Assembly (NCBI RefSeq): GCF_900112065.1
Contig: NZ_FOKE01000013.1
Location: 124,001-188,000, forward strand
Reading direction: 5' to 3'
DNA length: 64,000 bases
From: Cohnella sp. OV330
GTDB lineage: Bacteria > Bacillota > Bacilli > Paenibacillales > Paenibacillaceae
Positions within the stretch are counted from its first letter, which is position 1. The number at the start of each line of letters is the position of its first letter. The notes below the pieces were generated by a model. That model worked only from the letters and a program-made list of their open reading frames with translations, did not search any database and was not told where the DNA came from. Position numbers and translations under genes: made by a program. Positions 19,355 through 28,059 of the stretch are shown piece by piece.

Positions 19355-20217
19355 ATGAAGAAGCGATTGAATCCGAAAAACGATTACTTGTTCAAACGGC
19401 TGTTCGGAGAAACCGACAGCAAGCCGCTGCTGATCGGGCTGCTTAACGCGATCCTGCGACGGACGGACCGGGCGGCGATCGCCGATCTGACCATCCTGGA
19501 CGGCAAGCTGCTTACCAAGCGCCTCGTCGAAGACAAAGAAGGCGTGCTGGATATACGCTGCGAGACGGCCGACCGGGAGCAAATCAACGTCGAGATGCAG
19601 GTCGGACGCTACCGGCACATGGAAAAGCGCAGCTTGTTCTACATGGGGCGCTTGCTCGCCGACTCCATTCGCGAAGGCGAAGACTACGGCCAGCTCAAAA
19701 GACGATCTGCATCAACATATTGGACTTTCCGTTTTTGCCGCTTGAACACTTCCATCATTCGTTCCAACTATACGAAGACGGCGCCAGGCAATATCGGCTT
19801 ACCGATTTGATCGAGCTGCATTTTATTGAATGCCCCAAGTTTAGAGCCGGGCCGTACCGCCGCGAGGATCCGCTGCATCGCTGGCTGCGGTTTTTAGACG
19901 AACGGACGACCCCAGAACAGTTGGAGGAGTTGATCGAGATGGATCCGACGATTCGAAACGCCGAAGAGCGTCTGTCTTACCTGAGCGAGGACGACATGAC
20001 CAGAATGCTGTACGAAGCGCGGGAAAAGGCGCAGCGGGATCGAATCAGCTTCATCAAAGACGCGCGGGAAGAAGGATGGGAAGAAGGACGAGAAGCCGGG
20101 ATCGTCGAAGTTGCTCGCCGTATGCTAAATGAGGGCGCCGACGTCGCGCTCGTTAGTCGGCTAACGGGAATGCCGACGGAAAGCGTTCGGACACTCGCAG
20201 AACAGAATGAACGCTAA
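19355..20217 (+). pseudogene. Second Rpn-family nuclease/transposase gene, frameshifted
   Basis: Clearly homologous along its whole length to the intact gene at 9873-10745. The frame breaks at 19697-19701, where CTCAAAAGACG replaces CTCAAGAAAACG of the intact copy: one A is missing from the run. Upstream it encodes MKKRLNPKNDYLFKRLFGE and the nuclease core; downstream, in the shifted frame, DFPFLPLEHFHHS through the C-terminal TESVRTLAEQ. Intact length would be about 287 residues. The run is not a canonical -1 slippery heptamer, so recoding is unlikely; loss of function or a sequencing error are the main options. Confidence 0.88.
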
Positions 20218-20218
20218 T

Positions 20219-20258
20219 AAAGCGAAAGGGGCCGCTCAACGGGCCCCTTTCGCTTTAT
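20219..20258. terminator. Bidirectional terminator
   Basis: AAAGCGAAAGGGGCC and its exact complement form a 15-16 bp stem around GCTCAAC between the convergent Rpn pseudogene and rlmN, with A/T-rich flanks on both sides. Confidence 0.9.
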
Positions 20259-21326
20259 TCAATTCGCCTTCGCGATCTGCTTGCTGCGCAGCTGCCCGCA
20301 GGCCGCGTCGATGTCGGCGCCGTGCTCCAGCCGCACGCTCACGCTGACGCCGCGCTTCTTGAGCGCGTCGTAGAAGCCCCGTACCGCCTCCTGCTCGCTG
20401 CGCTGGTATTGGCTGTGCTCGTCTACCGGATTGTACGGGATGAGATTTACGTTCACCTGGCTCCGCCGCGCCTCGCCGATCAGATCGGCCAATTCCTCGG
20501 CATGCTCCCTCCGATCGTTCACGTCCCGCAGCAAGATATACTCCAGCGTAAGCCGCCGGTTCGTCCGCTCCAGATAATAATCGATCGCCTCCATCAGTTT
20601 CGCGATCGGAATGGCGCGGTTGATCTTCATGATGCGCGTGCGCAGCTCGTCGTTCGGCGCATGAAGCGACACGGCCAGGTTCGTCTGCAAGTCCGAATCC
20701 GCGAATTCCCGCAGCTTGTTCGCCAGCCCGCTCGTGGATACGGTGATGTGACGAGGCCCGATGGCCAGCCCCTTGTGGTCCTTCATGACGCGGATGAAAT
20801 CCGCCATGTTGTCGTAGTTGTCGAAGGGCTCACCGATGCCCATCACGACGATATGGCTGACGCGCTCTCCGCCGCCTGCGGCGTCGAGATGCGCCTGAAC
20901 CTGCATGATCTGCTCGGCGATCTCGCCCCCCGACAGATCCCGGCTCTTGGCGAGCAGTCCGCTCGCGCAGAAGCTGCAGCCGATATTGCAGCCGACCTGG
21001 GACGTCACGCAGACGGACAAGCCGAACTTGTGACGCATGAGGACCGTCTCGATGAGATTGCCGTCGGACAGCCGGAACAGGAACTTCACGGTTCCGTCCG
21101 CGGACTGCTGCTTGACGTGCTCCGTCATCGTCCGCAGCGCGAAGTTTTCTTCGAGCAGCGCGGCCGCCGCCGGTTCGAGAGCGGGGACCATTTCCGCAAA
21201 ATCCGCGACGCGGCTCCGGTACAGCTGCTCCCACACCCGGTCCGCACGGGACTTTTTGAAGCCCCGCTCCGCCAGCCAAGCGGCCAGCTTATCGTAAGGC
21301 AAGCCGTATATCGATGGCTTGGTCAT
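20259..21326 (-). CDS. rlmN: Dual-specificity 23S rRNA/tRNA adenine C2-methyltransferase RlmN
   Basis: Radical-SAM enzyme that methylates C2 of A2503 in 23S rRNA and A37 of some tRNAs. The 355-residue product has the radical-SAM cysteines Cys113, Cys117 and Cys120 (CNIGCSFC), the [10 protein letters not shown] motif and the C-terminal methyl-carrying Cys343 in DIDAACGQL. The N-terminal accessory domain begins [14 protein letters not shown], as in Paenibacillus members. AGAGG lies 9 nt before the ATG at 21326. The related resistance enzyme Cfr methylates C8 at the same base; the RlmN assignment rests on overall similarity, not on a diagnostic residue. Confidence 0.92.
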   Translation of the reverse strand: MTKPSIYGLPYDKLAAWLAERGFKKSRADRVWEQLYRSRVADFAEMVPALEPAAAALLEENFALRTMTEHVKQQSADGTVKFLFRLSDGNLIETVLMRHKFGLSVCVTSQVGCNIGCSFCASGLLAKSRDLSGGEIAEQIMQVQAHLDAAGGGERVSHIVVMGIGEPFDNYDNMADFIRVMKDHKGLAIGPRHITVSTSGLANKLREFADSDLQTNLAVSLHAPNDELRTRIMKINRAIPIAKLMEAIDYYLERTNRRLTLEYILLRDVNDRREHAEELADLIGEARRSQVNVNLIPYNPVDEHSQYQRSEQEAVRGFYDALKKRGVSVSVRLEHGADIDAACGQLRSKQIAKAN

Positions 21327-21343
21327 TTGCAAATACCTCTCTT

Positions 21344-21703
21344 CTAGCGGTTCAGCACGTTGTCTTCGAGCACCGCGTATTTGTCCCCGTATTCCTTGAT
21401 GATATGCTGCTCGCCCCAGTTGCACAAGGAGTCGAGTATCGACTTCAGGCTCCACCCGTAAGCGCTGAGCTCGTACTCGACGCGGGGCGGCACTTCGTTA
21501 TATACGATCCGGTTAACGATGCCGTCATCCTCGAGCTCGCGCAGCTGCTGCGTGAGCATCTTCTGCGTGATGGCGGGCATGAGGCGCTTGAGCTCGCTCG
21601 TGCGCTTCTTGCCGTGCGTCAGATGGCACAGGATGACGCACTTCCACTTGCCGCCGATGACTTCGAGCGTCGCTTCCACGGAGATGTTGTATTTTTTGGC
21701 CAA
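21344..21703 (-). CDS. HxlR-family winged-helix regulator
   Basis: A 119-residue regulator with the family core [38 protein letters not shown], then [25 protein letters not shown] start at 21703 is chosen because AGGAG lies 10 nt upstream and family proteins start at this point; the ATG at 21733 lies within the operator region and lacks a ribosome site. It is divergent from the MFS exporter gene and separated from it by a 12 bp perfect inverted repeat that is probably its operator. HxlR-type proteins often respond to aldehydes or redox-active compounds through a conserved Cys; here Cys33 (KCVILCH) and Cys38 are present. Confidence 0.9.
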   Translation of the reverse strand: MAKKYNISVEATLEVIGGKWKCVILCHLTHGKKRTSELKRLMPAITQKMLTQQLRELEDDGIVNRIVYNEVPPRVEYELSAYGWSLKSILDSLCNWGEQHIIKEYGDKYAVLEDNVLNR

Positions 21704-21735
21704 TGCGATCGATCTCCTTCCGCATGCCGCCATGG

Positions 21736-21768
21736 GTACTTTTTAGTACCTATATCACTAAAAAGTAC
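21736..21768. promoter_or_regulatory. Probable HxlR operator
   Basis: GTACTTTTTAGT (21736-21747) and ACTAAAAAGTAC (21757-21768) form a 12 bp perfect inverted repeat with a 9 bp spacer in the divergent promoter region of the HxlR gene and the MFS/aldo-keto reductase operon. Confidence 0.8.
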
Positions 21769-21844
21769 GTACTGTCCATTCGGGCGACATTCATCCATAA
21801 TAGCATTCACCGGCCGGGATATCTACTACGGGAGTGATGCTCCA

Positions 21845-23077
21845 ATGACGTTAGCCGCCAAGAAAAGCACGGCTGCGCTGCTTGCGCTCGCGGTGAGCGC
21901 GTTCGCCATCGGCACGACCGAATTCATCAGCGTCGGGCTGCTGCCCCTCATCGCGGATGATCTTCATATATCCGAATCCATGGCGGGCCTTACGGTCACG
22001 CTATACGCACTGGGCGTTATGGCGGGAGCGCCGATCCTGACCTCGCTCGCCGCAGGCGTGCCGCGCAAGACGCTGCTCCTCTGGATCATGGTCGTCTTTA
22101 TCGCGGGCAACGTCCTCGCCGCCGCTTCCGGCAGCGTCGTCCTGCTACTCGCCGCCCGCGTGCTGTCCGCCTTCGCCCACGGCGTATTCATGTCCGTCGG
22201 CTCGACGATAGCGGCGGATCTCGTGCCCCGGGACCGCAGGGCCAGCGCGATTTCCACCATGTTTTCGGGTCTTACGATCGCGACCGTGACCGGCGTTCCC
22301 CTTGGCACGCTGCTCGGGCAGCACCTCGGCTGGCGGGCCGCCTTCGCGGCCATCGCGGCCGTCGGCATCGTAGCCTTCGCGGCCAATCTCGCCCTCGTCC
22401 CCTCGGGACTGCGCGGCGCCGCCCGGACCAAGCTTCGCCACCAGTTGCCGCTGCTGGGCAACCGCCGGCTGCTGCTCGCCTTTTCCATCACCGCGCTCGG
22501 CTATGGAGGCACGTTCGTCGTCTTTACTTATTTGTCTCCGCTTCTGCGGGATATAACCGGATTCGGCGAATCGTCGATCGCTTTGATCCTGCTGTTTTAC
22601 GGAATCGCCATCGCGATCGGCAACGTCGTCGGCGGCAAGGCCGCCAACAAGCGGCCCGTTCCGGCGCTGCTCGTCATGTTCGCCCTTCAGGCGATCGTGC
22701 TGCTCGCGCTGAACTTCGCCGCGCCCTACCGCGCAGCCGGGCTGGCGACCGTCCTGCTCATGGGCCTGCTCGCCTTCATGAACGTGCCGGGACTCCAGCT
22801 CTACGTCGTGATGCTGGCGGAGCGGTACGCCAAAAACGCCGTCGACTTCGCCTCGTCGCTCAACATCGCAGCCTTTAATGCCGGCATCGCGATCGGCGCC
22901 TTCCTTGGCGGCATCGTCGTGGATCGGCTCGGCGTCGCGCATACGCCTTGGGTCGGCGCCGTCATGGTCGCCGCCGCCGTGCTGCTGACGGCTGCAAGCC
23001 TGCGCCTCGAAAAGGCGGAAGCCCGATCGAACAATGACCGCCGAACGCCGGCGACACCAGCCTCAAACTCATTTTAA
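21845..23077 (+). CDS. MFS (DHA1-type) drug/metabolite exporter
   Basis: A 410-residue protein with 12 hydrophobic segments. The N-terminal segment LAVSAFAIGTTEFISVGLLPLIADDL is typical of the AraJ/PbuE/YdhP-like exporters, and the loop between helices 2 and 3 (TSLAAGVPRKTLLL) holds the reduced MFS signature. GGAG lies 10 nt before the ATG at 21845. It forms an operon with the aldo-keto reductase (24 bp gap), and is likely repressed by the divergent HxlR protein. The exported substrate is unknown; the pairing suggests a toxic aldehyde or drug. Confidence 0.9.
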   Translation: MTLAAKKSTAALLALAVSAFAIGTTEFISVGLLPLIADDLHISESMAGLTVTLYALGVMAGAPILTSLAAGVPRKTLLLWIMVVFIAGNVLAAASGSVVLLLAARVLSAFAHGVFMSVGSTIAADLVPRDRRASAISTMFSGLTIATVTGVPLGTLLGQHLGWRAAFAAIAAVGIVAFAANLALVPSGLRGAARTKLRHQLPLLGNRRLLLAFSITALGYGGTFVVFTYLSPLLRDITGFGESSIALILLFYGIAIAIGNVVGGKAANKRPVPALLVMFALQAIVLLALNFAAPYRAAGLATVLLMGLLAFMNVPGLQLYVVMLAERYAKNAVDFASSLNIAAFNAGIAIGAFLGGIVVDRLGVAHTPWVGAVMVAAAVLLTAASLRLEKAEARSNNDRRTPATPASNSF

Positions 23078-23101
23078 TCCGTTAAGGGGATCATTCAGAT
23101 C

Positions 23102-23959
23102 ATGACGACGCATAATGAGATTCAAAATCTCCAAAGCGCTTTTCCGCTCGCGAACGGCGTCCGCATGCCGTGGCTCGGCCTCGGCGTGTTCAATGTGCCG
23201 GAGGGCGCCGAGGCGGCGAATGCCGTTAAGGAAGCCATTCGCCAGGGCTACCGCAGCATCGATACGGCCGCGATCTACGACAACGAGACGAGCGTCGGCG
23301 CCGGCATTCGCGAGGCGCTCGCCGAGACGGGACTCGCCCGCGAAGCGCTGTTCGTGACGTCAAAGGCATGGAACGCCGACCTCGGATACGAGGAGACGCT
23401 GGCGGCTTACGAGACGAGCCTCCGCAAGCTGGGATTGGACTACCTGGATCTTTATCTGATCCATTGGCCGGTCGCGGGGAAATACAAGCACGCTTGGCGC
23501 GCCCTCGAAAAGCTGTACGCGGACGGCCGAGTCAAGGCGATCGGCGTGAGCAACTTCCACGTCCATCATCTTGACGACCTGCTGCAAACCGCGACCGTCG
23601 TACCGATGGTCGATCAAGTCGAGCTGCATCCGCGGCTGCAGCAGCCGGAGCTACGGGCCTATGCCGCCGAGCGCGGCATTCGGATCGAGGCCTGGTCCCC
23701 GCTCATGCAAGGCGGATTGCTGGACGATCCCACGCTGACCGCGATTGCGAGCCGGCACGGCAAGTCCGTCGCCCAGGTGATCCTTCGCTGGGACCTCGAG
23801 ATCGGCGTGGCGACCATCCCCAAGTCGACCCGGGCGCACCGGATCGCCGAGAACGCCGACGTCTTCGGCTTCTCGCTGACCGAGGAAGATCATCGCCTGA
23901 TCGCCGCGATGGATCTCGGCCGGCGGGTCGGACCCGATCCCGACAACTTCGATTTTTAA
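23102..23959 (+). CDS. Aldo/keto reductase
   Basis: NADPH-dependent reduction of carbonyl compounds. The 285-residue TIM barrel has the complete catalytic tetrad: Asp (GYRSIDTAAIY), Tyr (IYDNE), Lys (VTSKAWN) and His (LIHWP). The C-terminal cofactor-binding segment TIPKSTRAHRIAENADVF is typical of AKR5-type bacterial enzymes. Co-transcribed with the MFS exporter upstream and closed by a strong terminator, so it probably belongs to the same HxlR-controlled detoxification response. Confidence 0.93.
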   Translation: MTTHNEIQNLQSAFPLANGVRMPWLGLGVFNVPEGAEAANAVKEAIRQGYRSIDTAAIYDNETSVGAGIREALAETGLAREALFVTSKAWNADLGYEETLAAYETSLRKLGLDYLDLYLIHWPVAGKYKHAWRALEKLYADGRVKAIGVSNFHVHHLDDLLQTATVVPMVDQVELHPRLQQPELRAYAAERGIRIEAWSPLMQGGLLDDPTLTAIASRHGKSVAQVILRWDLEIGVATIPKSTRAHRIAENADVFGFSLTEEDHRLIAAMDLGRRVGPDPDNFDF

Positions 23960-23968
23960 GCAAACAAA

Positions 23969-24006
23969 CGGCGCCGCTTCCCGTCCGGGAGCGGCGCCGT
24001 TTTCGA
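23969..24006 (+). terminator. Rho-independent terminator of the MFS/AKR operon
   Basis: ACGGCGCCGCT pairs with AGCGGCGCCGT around TCCCGTCCGGG, followed by TTTTC. Confidence 0.9.
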
Positions 24007-24031
24007 TTCGCCGAGATCCGGCGGCTGCTGC

Positions 24032-24220
24032 TTATGGTTTGGACTTGTCCCGCTCCTGCTGCGACTGCTGGGACTGTTGAGACTGTTGGGACTGCTTGGC
24101 TTCCCATTCCTCGGCCTGGGGCTCGATGTCCTGCCTGCGGTCTATCTTCTGGTTCTGCTCGAGCGAATTGTTGTCCCGATCCTCGGCATTGCGCGCCTGA
24201 TCGCCGGTCAGCTTGGTCAT
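24032..24220 (-). CDS. Small hydrophilic Gln/Ser-repeat protein of unknown function
   Basis: A predicted 62-residue protein, acidic/polar in the first 40 residues (TGDQARNAEDRDNNSLEQ) and then carrying four QSQ-type repeats before a lysine-rich end. GGGAG lies 9 nt before the ATG at 24220; another ATG at 24229 is possible. It follows the HD-GYP gene on the same strand after 112 bp. No hydrophobic core is visible, so it is probably disordered. I do not recognise the family. Confidence 0.55.
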   Translation of the reverse strand: MTKLTGDQARNAEDRDNNSLEQNQKIDRRQDIEPQAEEWEAKQSQQSQQSQQSQQERDKSKP

Positions 24221-24332
24221 GGTCCTCATCTCCCGTCGGTTGGTTATACAGGACTTTACCCGCTGCCCGCAGGAGGCAAACCGCGCGCGTGCGCGCTCCA
24301 AAGCGATGACCGCAGGCACGTATGCTTAACGG

Positions 24333-25772
24333 TCAAGCGAGCGCCGATCTGCCCAGTCCCCGCTCCCACAGCGCCGAGCCCTCCCGGGTCATATCCGGTT
24401 CGGCCTGGCAGGCCCGTTCCCACGCTTCGACGCAGGCGGGCTCGAAGTGCGTCCCCTTGCTCGCGTTCAGGATCGCCATCGCATCCTCGTGCGACATCGC
24501 AGGCCGGTACGCCCGGTTGCTCGTCAGCGCGTCGTATACGTCCGCGACCGCCACGATTCGCGCCATACGGGGAATCTCTTCGCCGGCCAGGCGATCGGGA
24601 TAGCCTTCGCCGTTCCACTTTTCGTGATGCGAACGAATGATGCCCAGCTCCTCCTCCATGAACCCGAGGTTTCTGCACATCTCGTATCCTCTCGCCGGAT
24701 GCTCCTCGATGATCGCCCGCTCCTCCGGCGTCAGCCGCCCCGGCTTGTTCAGCACCGCGTCGGGCGTCTCGATCTTGCCGACGTCGTGCACGATCGTACC
24801 GCCGACGAGGGCGCGGAGCTGCTCCGGGCGAAGCTGCATCTGCTCCGCGATCTTAAGCGCGTACAGCGTCACGCGGAAGTTGTGGCCCGCCGTATACGGA
24901 TCCTTGCTCTCCGTGGCGAGCATAAGCGCGCGGACGCTCGGCTGCAGCGCGTTCGTGATGCGCTCGACCGGGTCGGTCGTGAACAGCCCTTTGATGGCGC
25001 CGGCGAGCGAACGCCTGGAGGCATATTGACGGTAGAGCCCGAACAGGACGACCAGCATCGCCGCAAGCAGCAGGAAGTGATACAGCCACCAACTGCTGCG
25101 CCATACGTCGCCTTGCGTCATGATGAGCTGGGCCGCGATCAGCCAAGCCGTGGCGTAGACGATCGCCAGTTCCAATGGAAAACGCGAATATAGATAAGAT
25201 CTGTAATACCGGTAGCCCGTGACGATATTGACGGCGATGACGAACAGCGTGGCCGAGGTGTTCAGCGGATGGACGTCGAGACGAATAAAGTCGACGATCT
25301 CGGGGCGCAGCAGGCCGATCAAGCCGACGAGCGCCAGCAGTATGGTCCATAGCGGTAAAAGCAGCCGTTCGCGGCAGGATAAAAAATGGATGAAAGGGTG
25401 GTCGGAGCGCCAGGAGGAGAGCCAAAGCCAGACGGTGGCGAAGATGACGCTGAGCGGGGCGCTGATCTTCGGCAAAGGCGTGACGCCTATAAGAAAATTA
25501 GGCGTAGACAATCCGTGCACCATGAAAAGCACGGCCAACGAGACGAAGGACAACGCGAGGAAGCTCACTTTGATGTTGCGCACGCGCCTGCCGGCGACGG
25601 CGACGAACCCGGCCACGACGAGCGCCAGCAGCGCGACCGAGCTGACGATGTAAAAGTGCGCGCCGGGCAGGACGAATATGCCGTCCCAGCCCGGATTCCT
25701 GCTCAATACGACGAACGCGGCATAAGGAAGAATCGAGGCGGCGAGCGGGCCAAGCAGAGAGCGTGCGTTCAT
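24333..25772 (-). CDS. Membrane HD-GYP domain cyclic-di-GMP phosphodiesterase
   Basis: The 479-residue product has about eight N-terminal transmembrane segments (to about residue 245), a short linker, and a C-terminal HD-GYP domain (about 275-450). The metal-binding HD is His329-Asp330 in GGTIVHDVGKIETPDAVL, followed by EEHPARGYEM, HHEKWNGEGYP (the GYP signature is intact) and AVADVYDALTSNRAYR. These residues predict active hydrolysis of c-di-GMP. The sensory membrane part is not a family I can name. GGAG lies about 11 nt before the ATG. Confidence 0.92.
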   Translation of the reverse strand: MNARSLLGPLAASILPYAAFVVLSRNPGWDGIFVLPGAHFYIVSSVALLALVVAGFVAVAGRRVRNIKVSFLALSFVSLAVLFMVHGLSTPNFLIGVTPLPKISAPLSVIFATVWLWLSSWRSDHPFIHFLSCRERLLLPLWTILLALVGLIGLLRPEIVDFIRLDVHPLNTSATLFVIAVNIVTGYRYYRSYLYSRFPLELAIVYATAWLIAAQLIMTQGDVWRSSWWLYHFLLLAAMLVVLFGLYRQYASRRSLAGAIKGLFTTDPVERITNALQPSVRALMLATESKDPYTAGHNFRVTLYALKIAEQMQLRPEQLRALVGGTIVHDVGKIETPDAVLNKPGRLTPEERAIIEEHPARGYEMCRNLGFMEEELGIIRSHHEKWNGEGYPDRLAGEEIPRMARIVAVADVYDALTSNRAYRPAMSHEDAMAILNASKGTHFEPACVEAWERACQAEPDMTREGSALWERGLGRSALA

Positions 25773-25878
25773 CGGCTTTTTTCTCCATTTCTCCGATCTG
25801 GGACATTAGGCCTGTCTCTCTCCATCTTAAAGCACGGCGTTCAAAATGAAAATACTAGAAATCGCCGCCGCCATCGCA

Positions 25879-26799
25879 TTAACGGCCGACGGGCGCCTCC
25901 GACCGTTCGTCCAGCCGGCGCGCCGCGTCCTCGATCCGCCTAAACGCTTCTACCGCGTCCTGAAGCCTGCGCAGGCTCTCTCCCGCCGAAGTCTGCGCTC
26001 TTTTCGTCCCGCTGCCGATCTCCGCCATCCGGGCGACGACCTCCTCCACCTCGCCGTTCGCCTTTTGGGCGGCGTCCCGGACTTGGCCCGAGAGCTTGCG
26101 CACCTCCGAGGCGACGACTTCGAACCCCCGCCCGAACTCGCCCGCGCGAGCCGCCTCGATCGCCGCGTTCAGGGCGAGCAGCTGCGTTTGCCCCGCCACC
26201 TCCCGGATCGCGCGCACGATGCCCCTGATCGCGTCGGCCTGACGCTCGAGGCGGCTCAGCAGCTCGAGATTGTCGAGCGAATCCGCGCGCATCCGGTCGA
26301 TGGCGGCTTCGATCTCTCCGCTCTTCGTTACGCCTTCTCCCGCCCGGCTCGACAGTTCCTGCGCCATGCCCTTCAGCTCTTCGGCATGCCGGATCGCGGC
26401 TTCCTCGCGAGACGTGATGTCCGTCGCGACCTTGATCACGGCTTCGTAGCCGCCATCCGCCCCGCGTACCGGCATATACGTCGCCTCCAACCAGAGCAGG
26501 CTGCCGTTCTTGGCGACCCGTTGGATTTTTTCCTGAAAGGACTTCCCGCTCCGCAGATTCGACCACAGTTCGCGATAGGCGTCGCTGGCCGCGAACGCGG
26601 GCGTGCAAAAGCGCCGGTGCTGCAGTCCCCGCATCTCCGTCTGGCCGTATCCCAGCGCGTCCGCGAAGTTACGGTTCGCCCACAGCACGGTACCTTCCAT
26701 ATCGAATTCGACCATCGCCAAGGACCGTTCCATCGCCCCCAATACGGCCTCCGCGTTCAACACCTGCGTATGGTCTTCGCATTGCGTCCGTTCGCCCAT
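25879..26799 (-). CDS. Soluble PAS-domain methyl-accepting chemotaxis-like protein
   Basis: A 306-residue cytoplasmic protein with no transmembrane segment: a single PAS domain (about 20-140: [35 protein letters not shown]) followed by a short MCP signalling domain (about 175-270) with the hairpin-tip region [39 protein letters not shown]. This architecture is known from aerotaxis-like and BdlA-like receptors. The coiled-coil arms are short compared with full receptors. The ATG at 26799 has AAGGA 4 nt upstream. It is divergent from the CarH-type gene, so it may be controlled by light through that regulator. Confidence 0.88.
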   Translation of the reverse strand: MGERTQCEDHTQVLNAEAVLGAMERSLAMVEFDMEGTVLWANRNFADALGYGQTEMRGLQHRRFCTPAFAASDAYRELWSNLRSGKSFQEKIQRVAKNGSLLWLEATYMPVRGADGGYEAVIKVATDITSREEAAIRHAEELKGMAQELSSRAGEGVTKSGEIEAAIDRMRADSLDNLELLSRLERQADAIRGIVRAIREVAGQTQLLALNAAIEAARAGEFGRGFEVVASEVRKLSGQVRDAAQKANGEVEEVVARMAEIGSGTKRAQTSAGESLRRLQDAVEAFRRIEDAARRLDERSEAPVGR

Positions 26800-26828
26800 A
26801 ACGTCCTTACCGTCCTCTACCGTGTTTT

Positions 26829-26963
26829 TGTATATCTTTTGTATAGATATTGCTTTTAATTGTACACAATCTATACAAGACAAGCAATAAATAATGGTCT
26901 ATGTTATACCGAAAGCTCTCTTTCCGGATATACTAAAGAAGTTTTGTATCATTTATGTATAAT
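26829..26963. promoter_or_regulatory. Cluster of TTGTA half-sites between the PAS-MCP and CarH genes
   Basis: TTGTATAGAT (26839-26848) and ATCTATACAA (26869-26878) form a 10 bp perfect inverted repeat; further half-sites are TTGTATATC (from 26829), TTGTACA (26860-26866) and TTGTATC (from 26944). A TATAAT -10 box lies at 26958-26963 before the CarH gene. MerR/CarH proteins bind tandem or inverted sites of this kind, so this is the likely autoregulatory operator of both divergent genes. Confidence 0.65.
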
Positions 26964-26981
26964 GTTGGGTGGAGGTGCGCC

Positions 26982-27914
26982 ATGTACAGCATTCAGAAAG
27001 TATCGGACATGCTCGGCATCCCTGGCGTCACGCTTCGCGCCTGGGAAGCACGCCACCGTATCGTCAATCCGCTCCGGAGCGCCGGCGGGCATCGTCTATA
27101 CAGCGAAGAGGATGTCGCCACGCTCAGAAGCGTCAAGCGGCTGATGGAGGAGCAGGGTCTGAAGATCGGGGAGATCGCATACCAACTCAAACAAGAAAAA
27201 CAAATAGATAGGGCGGACCCTTATTCGGGCGGCCGCCCCCTTATTTCGAACGCGTCCGAAGCTGCGCGTTCCGTCCGGATCGATACGCATATCGCGGAGC
27301 GCTTGTACCCGGCGCTGGTCGCCTTCAATACCGAGGAGGCCAACCAGGCCATCGACCTCGCCATGTCCCTTTACGGCTACGAAAAAACATTCCACAGCAT
27401 TCTCGCTCCGCTCCTCGTCCGGATCGGAACCGACTGGGAAGCGGGTAAAATCGCCGTGGCCCAAGAGCATTTCGCCTCGCAGCTCATCTTGCAGCGATTC
27501 ATGCAAGTGTTCCGGTCGCTGCCGGTCGACCCGAACATGCCGAGCGCCGTCGCCTTCTGCCCGCCCGGCGAGCACCATCAACTCGGGCTGCTGCTGTTCA
27601 GTCTCTATCTGCGCAAGCGGGGCGTCGACGTCATCTATCTGGGCCCCGATACGCCCTATGAGGGGCTCGGCCAGCTGATCGAAATGAAGGATGTGCGGGC
27701 GGCGGCGATATCCGTCACCGATCCGGCGCATATCGCACCGCTCTCCGAGTGGCTGGATCGGGCGACCAGCCGATATCCAGCGCTTCGCGTCCTGCTCGGC
27801 GGCCCCGGCTTCGGTCCGCAGAGCGCCGACAGACGGCAGTGGGACCGCGTCAGCTACGAGGACGGCGTCGACTGGGAGGCATGGTGCCTCGCCGCTTTCG
27901 CTCCTAGGCAATAA
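26982..27914 (+). CDS. CarH/LitR-type B12-dependent MerR-family photoreceptor regulator
   Basis: A 310-residue protein with an N-terminal MerR helix-turn-helix (residues 1-70: YSIQKVSDMLGIPGVTLRAWEARH), a four-helix B12-capping domain (about 100-175) and a C-terminal Rossmann B12-binding domain (about 185-305). The light-sensing signature W-x9-E-H is intact (Trp152, Glu162, His163), and ExHxxG (Glu197, His199, Gly202) supplies the axial cobalt ligand. In CarH the dark AdoCbl tetramer binds DNA and light releases it. GGAGG precedes the ATG at 26982. Adjacent targets are the PAS-MCP gene and possibly itself. Confidence 0.92.
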   Translation: MYSIQKVSDMLGIPGVTLRAWEARHRIVNPLRSAGGHRLYSEEDVATLRSVKRLMEEQGLKIGEIAYQLKQEKQIDRADPYSGGRPLISNASEAARSVRIDTHIAERLYPALVAFNTEEANQAIDLAMSLYGYEKTFHSILAPLLVRIGTDWEAGKIAVAQEHFASQLILQRFMQVFRSLPVDPNMPSAVAFCPPGEHHQLGLLLFSLYLRKRGVDVIYLGPDTPYEGLGQLIEMKDVRAAAISVTDPAHIAPLSEWLDRATSRYPALRVLLGGPGFGPQSADRRQWDRVSYEDGVDWEAWCLAAFAPRQ

Positions 27915-28059
27915 GGCCCAATCGCGTCTGAACTTTTGCCCTGCGATTTGACGGATCATACAGGAGTTTGAATCATGCTGTCGAATTTTAGTTGGTAACA
28001 GGCAATTTTTCCCGCGGCAGATCTTGCCAAAGCATGCGGTATGTAAAATGGGGTGCAAT

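Noticed and set aside
19697-19701. Programmed -1 frameshift in the second Rpn gene
   Set aside because: The site is not a canonical X-XXY-YYZ heptamer and the intact paralogue simply has one more base; a mutation or sequence error is simpler.
9873-20217. Composite transposon bounded by the two Rpn genes
   Set aside because: No terminal inverted repeats or target-site duplications; the genes in between look like ordinary chromosomal genes and Rpn genes are not typical IS transposases.
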